Below are positions 36,533 to 45,568 of a DNA stretch of 64,000 nt, piece after piece (within the stretch, counting starts at the first letter, position 1; every line of letters begins with the position of its first letter). The stretch spans positions 2,666,001 through 2,730,000 of the forward strand of contig NZ_CP022436.1 in assembly GCF_002224285.1 (NCBI RefSeq). Direction: 5' to 3'. The position numbers and the translations under genes were made by a program. Source of the DNA: Arthrobacter sp. YN. Lineage in GTDB: Bacteria > Actinomycetota > Actinomycetes > Actinomycetales > Micrococcaceae. Below the pieces are notes generated by a model that ran no database searches, had not been told where the DNA came from, and was given only the letters and a program-made list of their open reading frames with translations.

Positions 36533-37759
36533 ATGACATCTCACACCCTCAACGAACTCATCGCTGAAGGTGTCCGCGGGCGGCACATTCTGGTCAGAAG
36601 TGACCTGAATGTGCCGCTCGACGGCTCTACAGTGACCGACGACGGCCGCATCAAGGCCTCACTTCCGGTCCTCAAGAAGCTCTCGGACGCCGGTGCCCGT
36701 GTGCTCGTTACCGCACACCTGGGACGCCCCAAGGGCGCTCCCGAAGACAAGTACTCCCTGAAGCCCGCAGCAGCCCGCCTTGCGGAACTGGCGGACTTCC
36801 CGGTACAGCTCGCCGCAGACACGGTGGGGGACTCCGCCAAGGAGCTCTCATCCGGCCTCAACGACGGTGACGTACTCATCCTGGAGAACGTTCGCTTCGA
36901 TGCCCGCGAAACCAGCAAGGACGACGCCCAGCGCGGCGCCTTTGCCGACGATCTGGTTGCCCTCACGGGCAGCAATGGCGCCTTCGTGGACGATGCCTTT
37001 GGCGCTGTCCACCGCAAGCACGCCAGCGTTTATGACGTGGCAACCCGGTTGCCGTCCTACTTGGGCGACCTCGTCCACACCGAGGTAGAGGTTCTCCGGA
37101 AGCTCACCACGGACACGCAGCGCCCATACGTCGTGGTTCTTGGTGGGTCCAAGGTCTCGGACAAGCTGGCAGTGATTGAGAACCTCCTGGGCAAAGCTGA
37201 CACCATCCTTGTTGGCGGCGGCATGCTCTTCACCTTCCTGGCCGCAGCAGGCCATAAGGTTGCCGGAAGCCTTCTCGAGGAGGACCAGATCCCAGTAGTG
37301 CAGGACTACCTCCAGCGCGCATCTGCTGCGGGTACCACCTTCGTGATCCCTACCGACGTAGTGGTGGCCAGCCGCTTTGCAGCTGATGCAGACCACGAGG
37401 TCGTCAGGGCAGACGCCATTGAGGACAGCGCTTTCGGTGCTTCCGGGATCGGCCTGGACATTGGACCGGAATCTGCTTCCGCGTTCGCCGCCCAGATCGA
37501 AGGCGCCAAGACCGTCTTCTGGAACGGCCCCATGGGTGTCTTCGAGTTCGAAGCCTTCTCCAGCGGAACGCGGGCCATTGCCCAGGCGCTGACGGATACG
37601 GTTGCCTTCACCGTGGTGGGGGGAGGCGATTCCGCCGCAGCCGTTCGGACCCTTGGGTTCGAGGACTCGCAGTTCGGACACATCTCCACTGGCGGTGGCG
37701 CAAGCCTGGAATACCTTGAAGGCAAGGAACTTCCGGGCCTGAGCGTCCTGGACCGCTAA
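36533..37759 (+). CDS. pgk: Phosphoglycerate kinase
   Basis: 408 residues. N-lobe RSDLNVPL and HLGRPKG bind phosphoglycerate; the hinge and C-lobe show [32 protein letters not shown] and the glycine-rich GGGDSAAAV nucleotide site. Makes ATP and 3-phosphoglycerate from 1,3-bisphosphoglycerate. Lies 9 nt after gapA and 74 nt before tpiA, with a hairpin in the second gap. Confidence 0.98.
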   Translation: MTSHTLNELIAEGVRGRHILVRSDLNVPLDGSTVTDDGRIKASLPVLKKLSDAGARVLVTAHLGRPKGAPEDKYSLKPAAARLAELADFPVQLAADTVGDSAKELSSGLNDGDVLILENVRFDARETSKDDAQRGAFADDLVALTGSNGAFVDDAFGAVHRKHASVYDVATRLPSYLGDLVHTEVEVLRKLTTDTQRPYVVVLGGSKVSDKLAVIENLLGKADTILVGGGMLFTFLAAAGHKVAGSLLEEDQIPVVQDYLQRASAAGTTFVIPTDVVVASRFAADADHEVVRADAIEDSAFGASGIGLDIGPESASAFAAQIEGAKTVFWNGPMGVFEFEAFSSGTRAIAQALTDTVAFTVVGGGDSAAAVRTLGFEDSQFGHISTGGGASLEYLEGKELPGLSVLDR

Positions 37760-37767
37760 GTACCATC

Positions 37768-37801
37768 CGGCCGGCAGGACGCCATCGCGTTCTGCCGGCC
37801 G
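37768..37801 (+). terminator. Hairpin between pgk and tpiA
   Basis: A perfect 10-bp stem CGGCCGGCAG/CTGCCGGCCG, extendable by about 4 pairs, followed by TTCCATATTT. It may reduce read-through into tpiA or stabilise the upstream mRNA end. Confidence 0.6.
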
Positions 37802-37833
37802 TTCCATATTTCAACGCATTCTTTGGAGTTCAT

Positions 37834-38649
37834 GTGACTACCTCTGCCAACGGCAACTTTGTCCGCAAGCCCTTCATCGCCGGCAACTGGAAGATGAACA
37901 TGGATCATGTCCAGGGCATCACCTTGCTGCAGAAGCTCGCTTGGACGCTGTCCGACGCCAAGCACGACTACAACCGTGCCGAGGTCGCTGTCTTCCCGCC
38001 GTTCACGGACCTCCGTGGCGTCCAGACGCTGGTCCAAGGTGACGACCTCGAGGTCGTCTACGGTGGCCAGGACCTCTCGCAGTTCGACTCCGGAGCCTAC
38101 ACCGGTGATATCTCCGGTCAGTTCCTCAGCAAGTTGGGCTGCGCCTACGTCCTGGTGGGCCACAGTGAGCGGCGTACCATCCACAACGAGTCCGACGACG
38201 TCCTGAACGCCAAGGTCAAAGCTGGGTTCCGCCACGGCGTCACCCCTGTCCTCTGCGTCGGCGAAGGCCTTGAGATCCGCCAGGCTGGAACGCATGTGGA
38301 GCACACCCTCGCCCAACTGCGCGCCGGTGTTGAAGGACTCACGGCTGAGCAGGCTGCGGAACTCGTGGTTGCCTACGAGCCCGTCTGGGCCATCGGCACG
38401 GGTGAAGTTGCCGGTCCGGAGGATGCACAGGAAATGTGTGCAGCCATCCGAGCCGAACTTGCCGAACTCTTCGACGAAACCGTCGCAGCAAAAACCCGCC
38501 TCCTTTATGGCGGGTCCGTCAAGGCAAACAATGCAGCCGCCATCATGGCCGAAAATGACGTTGACGGATTGCTTGTGGGTGGCGCAAGCCTGGACCCCGC
38601 TGAGTTTGCTAACATTGTCAGGTTCGAGAGCCACCTCGTCACGGACTAG
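37834..38649 (+). CDS. tpiA: Triosephosphate isomerase
   Basis: 271 residues from GTG with TTTGGAG just upstream. TIM barrel: GNWKMN (Lys), the catalytic His in GHSERR, the catalytic Glu in [11 protein letters not shown] (loop 6 follows), and YGGSVKANN / [11 protein letters not shown] as the phosphate-binding end. Interconverts glyceraldehyde 3-phosphate and dihydroxyacetone phosphate. Slightly long due to an 8-residue N-terminal extension. Confidence 0.98.
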   Translation: MTTSANGNFVRKPFIAGNWKMNMDHVQGITLLQKLAWTLSDAKHDYNRAEVAVFPPFTDLRGVQTLVQGDDLEVVYGGQDLSQFDSGAYTGDISGQFLSKLGCAYVLVGHSERRTIHNESDDVLNAKVKAGFRHGVTPVLCVGEGLEIRQAGTHVEHTLAQLRAGVEGLTAEQAAELVVAYEPVWAIGTGEVAGPEDAQEMCAAIRAELAELFDETVAAKTRLLYGGSVKANNAAAIMAENDVDGLLVGGASLDPAEFANIVRFESHLVTD

Positions 38650-38685
38650 TCCGGCTCCCGTTTTCCGCTTCTTCGAAAGGCCGTC

Positions 38686-38943
38686 GTGGACGTTCTTCAA
38701 GTCATTCTGCAGATCTTGCTGGGAATCACCAGTCTTCTGCTGACGCTGCTCATCCTCCTGCACAAGGGACGTGGCGGCGGTTTGTCCGACATGTTCGGTG
38801 GCGGAATGAGCTCCGGATTGAGTTCGTCCGGTGTAGCCGAGCGCAACCTGAACCGCTTCACCATCATTCTCGGCATTACGTGGGGAGCTGTCATCATCGG
38901 TCTTGGCCTGATCATGCGCTTCACCTCGGGTGGCGACTCCTAG
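38686..38943 (+). CDS. secG: Preprotein translocase subunit SecG
   Basis: 85 residues with two transmembrane helices (about 5-25 and 58-78) and the cytosolic loop HKGRGGGLSDMFGGG typical of SecG. Accessory subunit of the SecYEG channel. AAAGG precedes the GTG. It is the last gene of the glycolytic operon, the same placement as in mycobacteria, and is closed by a strong terminator. Confidence 0.95.
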   Translation: MDVLQVILQILLGITSLLLTLLILLHKGRGGGLSDMFGGGMSSGLSSSGVAERNLNRFTIILGITWGAVIIGLGLIMRFTSGGDS

Positions 38944-38966
38944 TCACCACCCAACGGATCTATCAC

Positions 38967-39006
38967 AAGAGGAGTGGTTCCTGCCAAGGGACCACTCCTC
39001 TTTTTT
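38967..39006 (+). terminator. Strong intrinsic terminator of the gapA-secG operon
   Basis: A 15-bp stem (AAGAGGAGTGGT.. with ..ACCACTCCTCTT), 6-nt loop, then T6. The best-formed Rho-independent terminator in the window. Confidence 0.93.
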
Positions 39007-39041
39007 GTTGGCTACCCATCCCCGGTGCCGTACCTTCGCAT

Positions 39042-39047
39042 TAGAAT
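39042..39047 (+). promoter_or_regulatory. -10 element (TAGAAT) likely for rbpA
   Basis: TAGAAT about 66 nt upstream of the rbpA start, right after the operon terminator. No good -35 is visible, so this is tentative. Confidence 0.4.
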
Positions 39048-39112
39048 GACCGTGTTGGCCGAAAGGCCCACAGGCCGTGACGGCCGACCACCGAGTCGCT
39101 AGGGGTTCGAAA

Positions 39113-39508
39113 ATGGTTCATGGCACGCCAGGATATCGGGGCACCCGCGTAGGTGTGGCCCAAGGTTCCACTCCGAGAAACCAAAGCGACCATGGCGAGG
39201 GAGTGCAGCTGCCGCGAATTCGGGTTCCCTATTGGTGCGCCAAAGGACACGAAACGCGGCTGGTCTTCCTTAAGTTGCCGGACGATCAAATTCCCAGGAA
39301 CTGGGACTGCCCCAAGTGTGGTCTTCCGGCCTCACGGGATCCCGGCCATCCGGCCTCGGCCCGGCCAGGGGATGAGCTCTTCAAATCGCACCTCGATTAC
39401 GTTAAAGAGAGACGCTCCAGCCAAGACGCAGAAATTGTCCTGGCTGGAGCGTTGGAGCGGCTACGCGCCCGCGGGGTCCTTCCGGACCAGCTGCTGGGGG
39501 ACGCGTGA
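39113..39508 (+). CDS. rbpA: RNA polymerase-binding protein RbpA
   Basis: 131 residues from ATG 39113, with AGGGG 7 nt upstream; a GTG at 39077 would add 12 residues. The N-terminal tail is basic. The core has a CxxH...CxxC zinc-binding site (WCAKGHE and DCPKCG), then the linker and sigma-interaction domain (SHLDYVKERRSSQDAEIVLAGALERLRARG), matching actinobacterial RbpA. RbpA binds sigma A-type factors and stabilises open promoters. This is especially relevant here because many promoters lack -35 boxes. Its 3' end overlaps the convergent pgl gene by 48 nt. Confidence 0.9.
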   Translation: MVHGTPGYRGTRVGVAQGSTPRNQSDHGEGVQLPRIRVPYWCAKGHETRLVFLKLPDDQIPRNWDCPKCGLPASRDPGHPASARPGDELFKSHLDYVKERRSSQDAEIVLAGALERLRARGVLPDQLLGDA

Positions 39509-40279
39509 CGCTGCGTTCTCGTCGATAAGCCACAGGGTCCGCGCACGGCCTACGGGGCCGGCTGCGGGCACTTGGACCGGGTTGGCACCCGCCAAGGCCA
39601 AGCCAACAGCTCCTGCCTTGTCCTCTCCGGCAACAACCATCCAGATCTCCTGCGCGGTGTTGATGGCGGGCATCGTCAAGGAGATGCGCGACGACGGCGG
39701 CTTGGGCGAGTTCTCGACACCCACCACCGTGCGCTCCTTCTCACGGACGCCGGCTTGCTCGGGAAAGAGCGACGCCACGTGGGCGTCCGGGCCCACGCCG
39801 AGAAGCAGGACATCGAAGCGCGGCAGGATGCCAGGCTCATCGGATCGGTTATCAGACATATCAGCTGCATGCTCGGCCTCGGCTGCCGCCTTGAGTTCCT
39901 CGGCATAGGCAGAGGCGGCTTCGTCAGCTGTGGCAAACTGGTCCGTCGCCCCAGGCTCGTGGATCCTGGCAGGATCCACAGCCAGGTGGGCCAGCAGTGC
40001 CTGATGCGCTTGACGGGTATTCCTGTCCTCGCTGTCAGCAGCAACGAAGCGTTCATCACCCCACCAAAAGTTAACCTTCGACCAGTCGACGGCCGGTGCT
40101 GCAGCCGAATCGGCCACGGCCTTCAGCGTTCCGATACCGACGGTGCCGCCGGTCAGGACCACCGTGGCCTCCCCGTGCTTGTCCTGGACATCCACAAGCT
40201 TGGTAATGAGGCGTGCCGCGATGGCGGCCATCAACACCTTGGAGTCGGGATGGATGCTAACTCTTGGCTCAGCGTGCAC
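39461..40279 (-). CDS. pgl: 6-phosphogluconolactonase
   Basis: 272 residues from GTG 40279. NagB-like fold with VLTGGTVGIGTLKAV, WWGDERFV and LLLGVGPDAHVASLFP, the catalytic and phosphate-binding signature of Pgl/DevB. Hydrolyses 6-phosphogluconolactone in the oxidative pentose phosphate pathway. Its start overlaps opcA by 11 nt, so it is translationally coupled as the last gene of the tkt-tal-pgi-zwf-opcA-pgl operon. The 3' end overlaps rbpA. Confidence 0.96.
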   Translation of the reverse strand: MHAEPRVSIHPDSKVLMAAIAARLITKLVDVQDKHGEATVVLTGGTVGIGTLKAVADSAAAPAVDWSKVNFWWGDERFVAADSEDRNTRQAHQALLAHLAVDPARIHEPGATDQFATADEAASAYAEELKAAAEAEHAADMSDNRSDEPGILPRFDVLLLGVGPDAHVASLFPEQAGVREKERTVVGVENSPKPPSSRISLTMPAINTAQEIWMVVAGEDKAGAVGLALAGANPVQVPAAGPVGRARTLWLIDENAASRVPQQLVRKDPAGA

Positions 40280-41210
40280 TTGTCTGGACTCTCCTCTGGC
40301 TGGTAAGTGGCAGTCCCATCGTAATCACTTCTCCGAAGACTTCGTCGGGGTCAAGCCGTCGGAGTTCTTCGGCGAGGCAATCTTTCAGGCTGCGCCGGGG
40401 GAGAGTGATACGCTGTGCCGGCTGCCCGGGCTGGGTCAGCTCCGCCACGGACAGTCCGGGACGGAAAAGCTGGACGTCGCCGCTTGCACGGGTCAGCCGG
40501 ACCCGACGAATGCCGGTACCTGCGGGGTCCGCCACAATCGTCACGGGCGCCTCCAGTGCCAGGCTCAGCCACGCGGCCAGCAGCAGGGTGCTGGGGGAGT
40601 CCGATGCGCCTTCAACGGCAACGGCTGAGACGGGGTCGCTGTCAACTTGGTCGAAGACAGCGGCGAGTTGCATGCGCCAGTTGGTCAGGCGGGTCCAGGC
40701 GAGGTCGGTGTCGCCGGCTTTGTACGTTGCCCGGATGTTTTCCAGTGCCCGGCGGGGGTCGGGTTCATTGGCCGAGTCCGTGATGCGCCGGTGCGCAATC
40801 CGGCCGATGGACGTCTCGCAGGCACTCTCCGGGGCTCCGTGCGGCCACCAGGCCACAATCGGGGCATCCGGCAGGAGCAGGGCGGCCACGAGCGATTCGC
40901 TCTCGTGGGCCATGTGCCCATGCCCGCGCAGGACGATGACCTCGGACGCGCCGGCGTCACCGCCCACCCTGATCTGCGCGTCAAGACGGTCCGGACCCTC
41001 AACGCCTGCATCGGCCAGGACAATGATCCGGCAGGGGTGTTCCCGGCTGGCTTCATTGGCTGCCTCGATGGCTTCCTCTTCCTGCCCGGACTTGGTCACC
41101 ACTACCAGGGTGAGGACACGGCCCAAGGCGATGACACCGCCTTGTTCACGCAGCGACATGATCTTCTTGGAGATTTTGGAGGTGGTGGTATCGGGAAGAT
41201 CTACAATCAT
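40269..41210 (-). CDS. opcA: Glucose-6-phosphate dehydrogenase assembly protein OpcA
   Basis: 313 residues, ATG 41210 with GGAG 6 nt upstream. Actinobacterial and cyanobacterial OpcA proteins activate or assemble Zwf. Family features are the MIVDLPDTTTSKISKK start, PDAPIVAWWPHGAP and the LSRRR-like LPRRSLKDCLAEELRRLDPDE end. The start overlaps the zwf stop by 4 nt, consistent with co-production of the two partners. Confidence 0.95.
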   Translation of the reverse strand: MIVDLPDTTTSKISKKIMSLREQGGVIALGRVLTLVVVTKSGQEEEAIEAANEASREHPCRIIVLADAGVEGPDRLDAQIRVGGDAGASEVIVLRGHGHMAHESESLVAALLLPDAPIVAWWPHGAPESACETSIGRIAHRRITDSANEPDPRRALENIRATYKAGDTDLAWTRLTNWRMQLAAVFDQVDSDPVSAVAVEGASDSPSTLLLAAWLSLALEAPVTIVADPAGTGIRRVRLTRASGDVQLFRPGLSVAELTQPGQPAQRITLPRRSLKDCLAEELRRLDPDEVFGEVITMGLPLTSQRRVQTSAR

Positions 41211-42763
41211 GGCCTTCTCCAGGTTCGTCCGTCGCGGGCGAGCAGGTCATCGGCCGAGGCCGGTCCCCAACTGCCGGGAGCGTAGGGTTGCGGTTGTTCG
41301 TCCAGGCCGGCCCAGTATTCCTCGAACGGGTCCAGGATCTTCCAGGACAATTCCACTTCCTGGTGGCGCGGGAAGAGCGGCGGTTCGCCCAGGAGCACGT
41401 CCAGGATCAGGCGTTCGTAGGCTTCGGGGCTGGACTCCGTGAAGGAGTGACCGTAGCCAAAGTCCATGGTGACGTCGCGGACTTCCATCTGCGTGCCCGG
41501 GACCTTGGATCCGAATCGGATGGTGGCGCCTTCGTCGGGCTGGACGCGGATCACTACGGCGTTCTGGCCGAAGTCGTCCTCGCCATGGTCGCGGAACAAC
41601 AGATTCGGTGCGCGCTTGAACACCACGGCAATTTCGGTGACGCGACGTCCCAGGCGCTTACCGGCGCGCAGGTAGAACGGAACACCATTCCAGCGGCGGG
41701 TGTTGATGTCCACACGGATCGCAGCGAACGTCTCGGTCTTCGAATCGGCAGGGATGCCATCCTCGTCCAAATACCCGAGGACCTCCTCGCCGCCCTGCCA
41801 ACCACCGGTGAACTGACCACGCGCCGAATGGGTTGACAGGTCATCGGGCAGCTTGACTGCCGCGAGGACCTTTTCCTTCTCCGCCCGCAAATCATCGGCA
41901 TTGAAGGAAATGGGCTCCTCCATGGCCGTCAACGCCAGCAACTGGAGCAGGTGGTTCTGGATGACGTCGCGGGCAGCACCCACGCCGTCGTAATACCCTG
42001 CACGACCGCCGGTGCCGATGTCCTCCGCCATGGTGATCTGGACATGGTCCACGTAGTTGGCGTTCCAGAGCGGTTCAAATAATTGGTTCGCGAAACGCAG
42101 GGCCAGGATGTTTTGCACCGTCTCCTTGCCCAGGTAGTGGTCAATCCTGAACACGGCATCGGCCGGAAACACCGACTCGACGATGTCGTTCAGCTGACGG
42201 GCGGATTCAAGGTCATGCCCAAACGGCTTCTCGATCACCACACGGCGCCATTGGCCAGGCTTGGCTTGGGCAAGGCCGTGCTTGGACAGCTGGCGGCAGA
42301 CCTGCTCAAAGGCTTTGGGCGGGATGGACAGGTAGAACCCGTGGTTCCCGCGGGTACCACGGGTCTCATCCAGCTCATCGAGGACATCACCGAGGCGCTC
42401 AAAAGCGTCGTCGTCGTCGAACTCGCCCTGGACAAAGCGAATACCCGAAGCCAACTGCTCCCACACGGCTTCATCGAACTTGGTCCGGGCATGGGCCTTG
42501 ACGTTTTCCTTGACCTCGGCCGCGAAGTCAGCGTTGTCCCAGTCACGGCGGCCGAAACCGACCAGCGCGAAGCTGGGAGGCAGCAAACCACGGTTGGCGA
42601 GGTCATAGACCGCCGGCATGAGTTTCTTACGGGCGAGGTCGCCGGTGACTCCGAAGAACACCAACGACGACGGCCCGGCGATGCGGTTCAGGCGCCGGTC
42701 CCGCGGATCCCGCAAAGGATTCCGCAGACCGGCGTTTTTCCTGCCGTTTTCAGTTTCTGGCAT
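41207..42763 (-). CDS. zwf: Glucose-6-phosphate 1-dehydrogenase
   Basis: 518 residues. NADP-binding FFGVTGDLARKKLMPAVYDL, the EKPFGHD motif, the active-site RIDHYLGKETVQN (catalytic His one helix later) and the C-terminal substrate domain. Oxidises glucose 6-phosphate to 6-phosphogluconolactone, producing NADPH. It precedes opcA and follows pgi by 15 nt. Confidence 0.98.
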   Translation of the reverse strand: MPETENGRKNAGLRNPLRDPRDRRLNRIAGPSSLVFFGVTGDLARKKLMPAVYDLANRGLLPPSFALVGFGRRDWDNADFAAEVKENVKAHARTKFDEAVWEQLASGIRFVQGEFDDDDAFERLGDVLDELDETRGTRGNHGFYLSIPPKAFEQVCRQLSKHGLAQAKPGQWRRVVIEKPFGHDLESARQLNDIVESVFPADAVFRIDHYLGKETVQNILALRFANQLFEPLWNANYVDHVQITMAEDIGTGGRAGYYDGVGAARDVIQNHLLQLLALTAMEEPISFNADDLRAEKEKVLAAVKLPDDLSTHSARGQFTGGWQGGEEVLGYLDEDGIPADSKTETFAAIRVDINTRRWNGVPFYLRAGKRLGRRVTEIAVVFKRAPNLLFRDHGEDDFGQNAVVIRVQPDEGATIRFGSKVPGTQMEVRDVTMDFGYGHSFTESSPEAYERLILDVLLGEPPLFPRHQEVELSWKILDPFEEYWAGLDEQPQPYAPGSWGPASADDLLARDGRTWRRP

Positions 42764-42778
42764 GTTTGGTTCTGTGCC

Positions 42779-44410
42779 TTAGCTTTCGAGTGCGCTGGCC
42801 TGGTCGGCCAACGCAGCGACGACTTCCTGGAGTTGGGCCACGCCGGCAGCACGCTCGGTGAGGTGCAGGCGCAATACAGGGCGGCCATGGCCTTCCAGGA
42901 CCTGGGCGTCGCCCGAGGCCTGGGCGGCAATGAGCTGGCCGAAAGTGAAGGGCCGCTCCGGGATGTCCAGATCGGTGGAGGATGATGCAGTGACCTGCAG
43001 GAACACTCCGATGGCCGGTCCACCCTTGTGGAACTGGCCCGTGGAGTGAAGGAACCGCGGACCCCAACCGAACGTCACAGGACGCCCGCTGACGGCTGCG
43101 AGTTCATCGCGGATTCCTTCAAGGGGCGCGTGGGTAATGCGGTCGAGGTAGGCCTGGACGCTCAAGTAGCCATCCGTGCCGAGCTGGCTGAGCAGTGCCT
43201 GCACAGCTTCGCTTGCCGTTGAGGCGTTACCGAGCCATTCTCCTCCGCGTACTTCCACAGCCCCGTCTGTGAAGGCCGCCGGGGTGGGTTCGGGACGGGC
43301 ATCCAGTAAGCCGCGCGCTGCCACCTTGGCGGCCTCGACGTCGGGCTGGTCAAACGGATTGATGCCCAGCAGGCGACCCGCCACGGCGGTTGCGAACTCC
43401 CAGACAAACATCTGCGAGGCCAACCCACCGGCGATGGCAACCTCGTTCCCACGAAGCTCGACGTCGGCATCCGCACTGACCAGCCGCACCACCAGGACGT
43501 CGTCGGCACCGTTCAGGGCCTCCGGGGAATCCGGACCGGCAACGACCGGCAGGACACCCGTGCCCAGCTTGCCGGTGGATTCCGCAATAAGCTGTTCAGC
43601 CCAATCAGCGAAACCGACAATGCCTGAACCGTCTTCGGCGATGACGACCTTGTTGCGCAGCGGGCTGGTACCACCCAAAGCTATGCCCAGTGCCAGGCCG
43701 ATGTTGTCAGTGGAGTCCTCGTTGAGGATCTCCGCAGCTTCCTCTGCCTCATCCAGGAAAGCCTGGATGTCCACACCGGCAAGCCCACAAGGGACCAGGC
43801 CGAACGCAGTCAGTGCAGAGAAGCGGCCTCCCACGTTGGGGTCGGCGTTGAACACCGCACGGTAGCCTGCCTCGCGCGAAGCCTTATCCAGGGGCGACCC
43901 CGGATCCGTGACGATGATGATGCGGCTCGCAGCGTCGATGCCGGCGTCGTTGAACGCCTGCTCGAAAACACGGCGCTGGGAGTCGGTCTCAACGGTGGAG
44001 CCGGACTTGGAGGAAACGACGATTGCCGATTCCGCCAGCCGCTCCGCCAGGGCAGCACTGACCTGTTCAGGGTCAGTGCTGTCCAGCACGGTCAGCTCGA
44101 CGCCGGCAGTACCGGCAATGACCTCGGGAGCCAGCGAAGACCCACCCATGCCACACAGGACAATGCGGGTAACTCCTTCGGCGCGAAGGGCGTCACGAAG
44201 TTCCAGAATGTCGCCGACCAAGGCCTGGGATACTGTGGCGGCCTCTACCCAGCCGAGGCGGATCGCGGACTCGGACTCCGCGTCAGGACCCCACAGAGTG
44301 TGGTCCTTGGCGAAAATCCGCGTGGCGATCCTGTCCTCGACCAAGCTGTCAATGTGCTGGGCGATGGCCTGCTGCGCGGCACCGCTGGCGTCGTAGCTGA
44401 TTGTGCTCAT
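42779..44410 (-). CDS. pgi: Glucose-6-phosphate isomerase
   Basis: 543 residues, with SIS-domain motifs CGMGGSSLAPEVIAGT and VVSSKSGSTVETDS and a GWGPRFLHSTGQ/HKGG end typical of the bifunctional or actinobacterial Pgi group. Interconverts glucose 6-phosphate and fructose 6-phosphate. Its position between tal and zwf lets the operon cycle fructose 6-phosphate back to the oxidative branch; M. tuberculosis lacks pgi in the equivalent operon. Six nt separate it from tal. Confidence 0.95.
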   Translation of the reverse strand: MSTISYDASGAAQQAIAQHIDSLVEDRIATRIFAKDHTLWGPDAESESAIRLGWVEAATVSQALVGDILELRDALRAEGVTRIVLCGMGGSSLAPEVIAGTAGVELTVLDSTDPEQVSAALAERLAESAIVVSSKSGSTVETDSQRRVFEQAFNDAGIDAASRIIIVTDPGSPLDKASREAGYRAVFNADPNVGGRFSALTAFGLVPCGLAGVDIQAFLDEAEEAAEILNEDSTDNIGLALGIALGGTSPLRNKVVIAEDGSGIVGFADWAEQLIAESTGKLGTGVLPVVAGPDSPEALNGADDVLVVRLVSADADVELRGNEVAIAGGLASQMFVWEFATAVAGRLLGINPFDQPDVEAAKVAARGLLDARPEPTPAAFTDGAVEVRGGEWLGNASTASEAVQALLSQLGTDGYLSVQAYLDRITHAPLEGIRDELAAVSGRPVTFGWGPRFLHSTGQFHKGGPAIGVFLQVTASSSTDLDIPERPFTFGQLIAAQASGDAQVLEGHGRPVLRLHLTERAAGVAQLQEVVAALADQASALES

Positions 44411-44416
44411 GGTGGG

Positions 44417-45535
44417 TTAGGAAGCCTTCCGTGCGGTGGCGAGGGCGCCTTCGACGTCGGCGAGGAGTTCCTTCCAGGAGCCTACGAACTTCTCAAGACC
44501 TTCGGTCTCAAGGAGGGTGACGACGTCGTTGTAGGAAACGCCGAGGGCTTCGAGTGCGTTGAGGGTCTCGTTTGCCTCGTCGTAGGTGCCGGTGATGGTG
44601 TCACCGGTCACAACACCGTGATCGAAGGTGGCGTCGAGCGTCTTCTCCGGCATGGTGTTGACCACGCCGGCTGCCACGAGTTCGGTCACGTACAGGGTGT
44701 CCGGGTACGCCGGGTCCTTGACGCCGGTGGAGGCCCACAGCGGACGCTGGGGGAGTGCGCCGGCTTCTGCCAGCACTGCCCAGCGCTCGGTGGAGAAGAG
44801 CTCTTCGTAGACCTGGTAGGCCAAGCGTGCGTTAGCGACGCCGGCCTTGCCCTTGAGTGCCTTGGCCTCATCGGTGCCGATGGCGTCGAGGCGCTTGTCG
44901 ATCTCGGAGTCAACGCGGGACACGAAGAACGAAGCCACAGAGTGGATCTTGGAGAGGTCGTGGCCGTTCTCCTTGGCCTGCTCAAGGCCGGACTGGAAGG
45001 CGTTGATGACGGCGCGGTAGCGCTCCAGGGAGAAGATCAGGGTCACGTTGACGCTGATGCCCTCGGCCAGGGTAGCCGTGATTGCTTCGAGGCCTTCCAG
45101 GGTTGCGGGGATCTTGATGTGGACGTTGTCCTTGTTGACCTTGGCGTAGAGGTGCTTGGCCTCGGCGATGGTTCCGGCGGTGTCCCAGGCAAGGCGGGGG
45201 TCAACCTCGATGGAGACGCGGCCGTCCACACCGTTGGTGGCGGCGGCTACCGGTGCGAAGAGATCGCAGGCGTCAGCGACGTCCGTGGTGGTGATTTCGA
45301 AGATGGTTTCTTCGACGCTTGCGCCGGCCGCGGCCTGCGCTGCGATGGTGGCGTCGTAGTCCGTGCCGGCGGTGATGGCGGCGTGGAAGATGGACGGGTT
45401 GGTGGTTACACCAACCACGTTCTTCTCGTCGATGAGCTTCTGCAGGGTGCCTGTGTCCAGGCGGGTGCGGGAGAGGTCATCCAGCCAGATGGAAACGCCG
45501 GCGTCGGAGAGCTGCTGCGTGGGAATGCTGGTCAT
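44417..45535 (-). CDS. tal: Transaldolase
   Basis: 372 residues with AAGGAG before the ATG. Transaldolase-type TIM barrel: [12 protein letters not shown] start, [12 protein letters not shown], the Schiff-base lysine region [13 protein letters not shown], and [16 protein letters not shown]. The length fits the longer actinobacterial transaldolases. Transfers a dihydroxyacetone unit between sugar phosphates. Second gene of the pentose phosphate operon, 33 nt after tkt. Confidence 0.97.
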   Translation of the reverse strand: MTSIPTQQLSDAGVSIWLDDLSRTRLDTGTLQKLIDEKNVVGVTTNPSIFHAAITAGTDYDATIAAQAAAGASVEETIFEITTTDVADACDLFAPVAAATNGVDGRVSIEVDPRLAWDTAGTIAEAKHLYAKVNKDNVHIKIPATLEGLEAITATLAEGISVNVTLIFSLERYRAVINAFQSGLEQAKENGHDLSKIHSVASFFVSRVDSEIDKRLDAIGTDEAKALKGKAGVANARLAYQVYEELFSTERWAVLAEAGALPQRPLWASTGVKDPAYPDTLYVTELVAAGVVNTMPEKTLDATFDHGVVTGDTITGTYDEANETLNALEALGVSYNDVVTLLETEGLEKFVGSWKELLADVEGALATARKAS

Positions 45536-45568
45536 GTGTTTTTCTCCTTGTGAGAGGGAAGCAGACTG

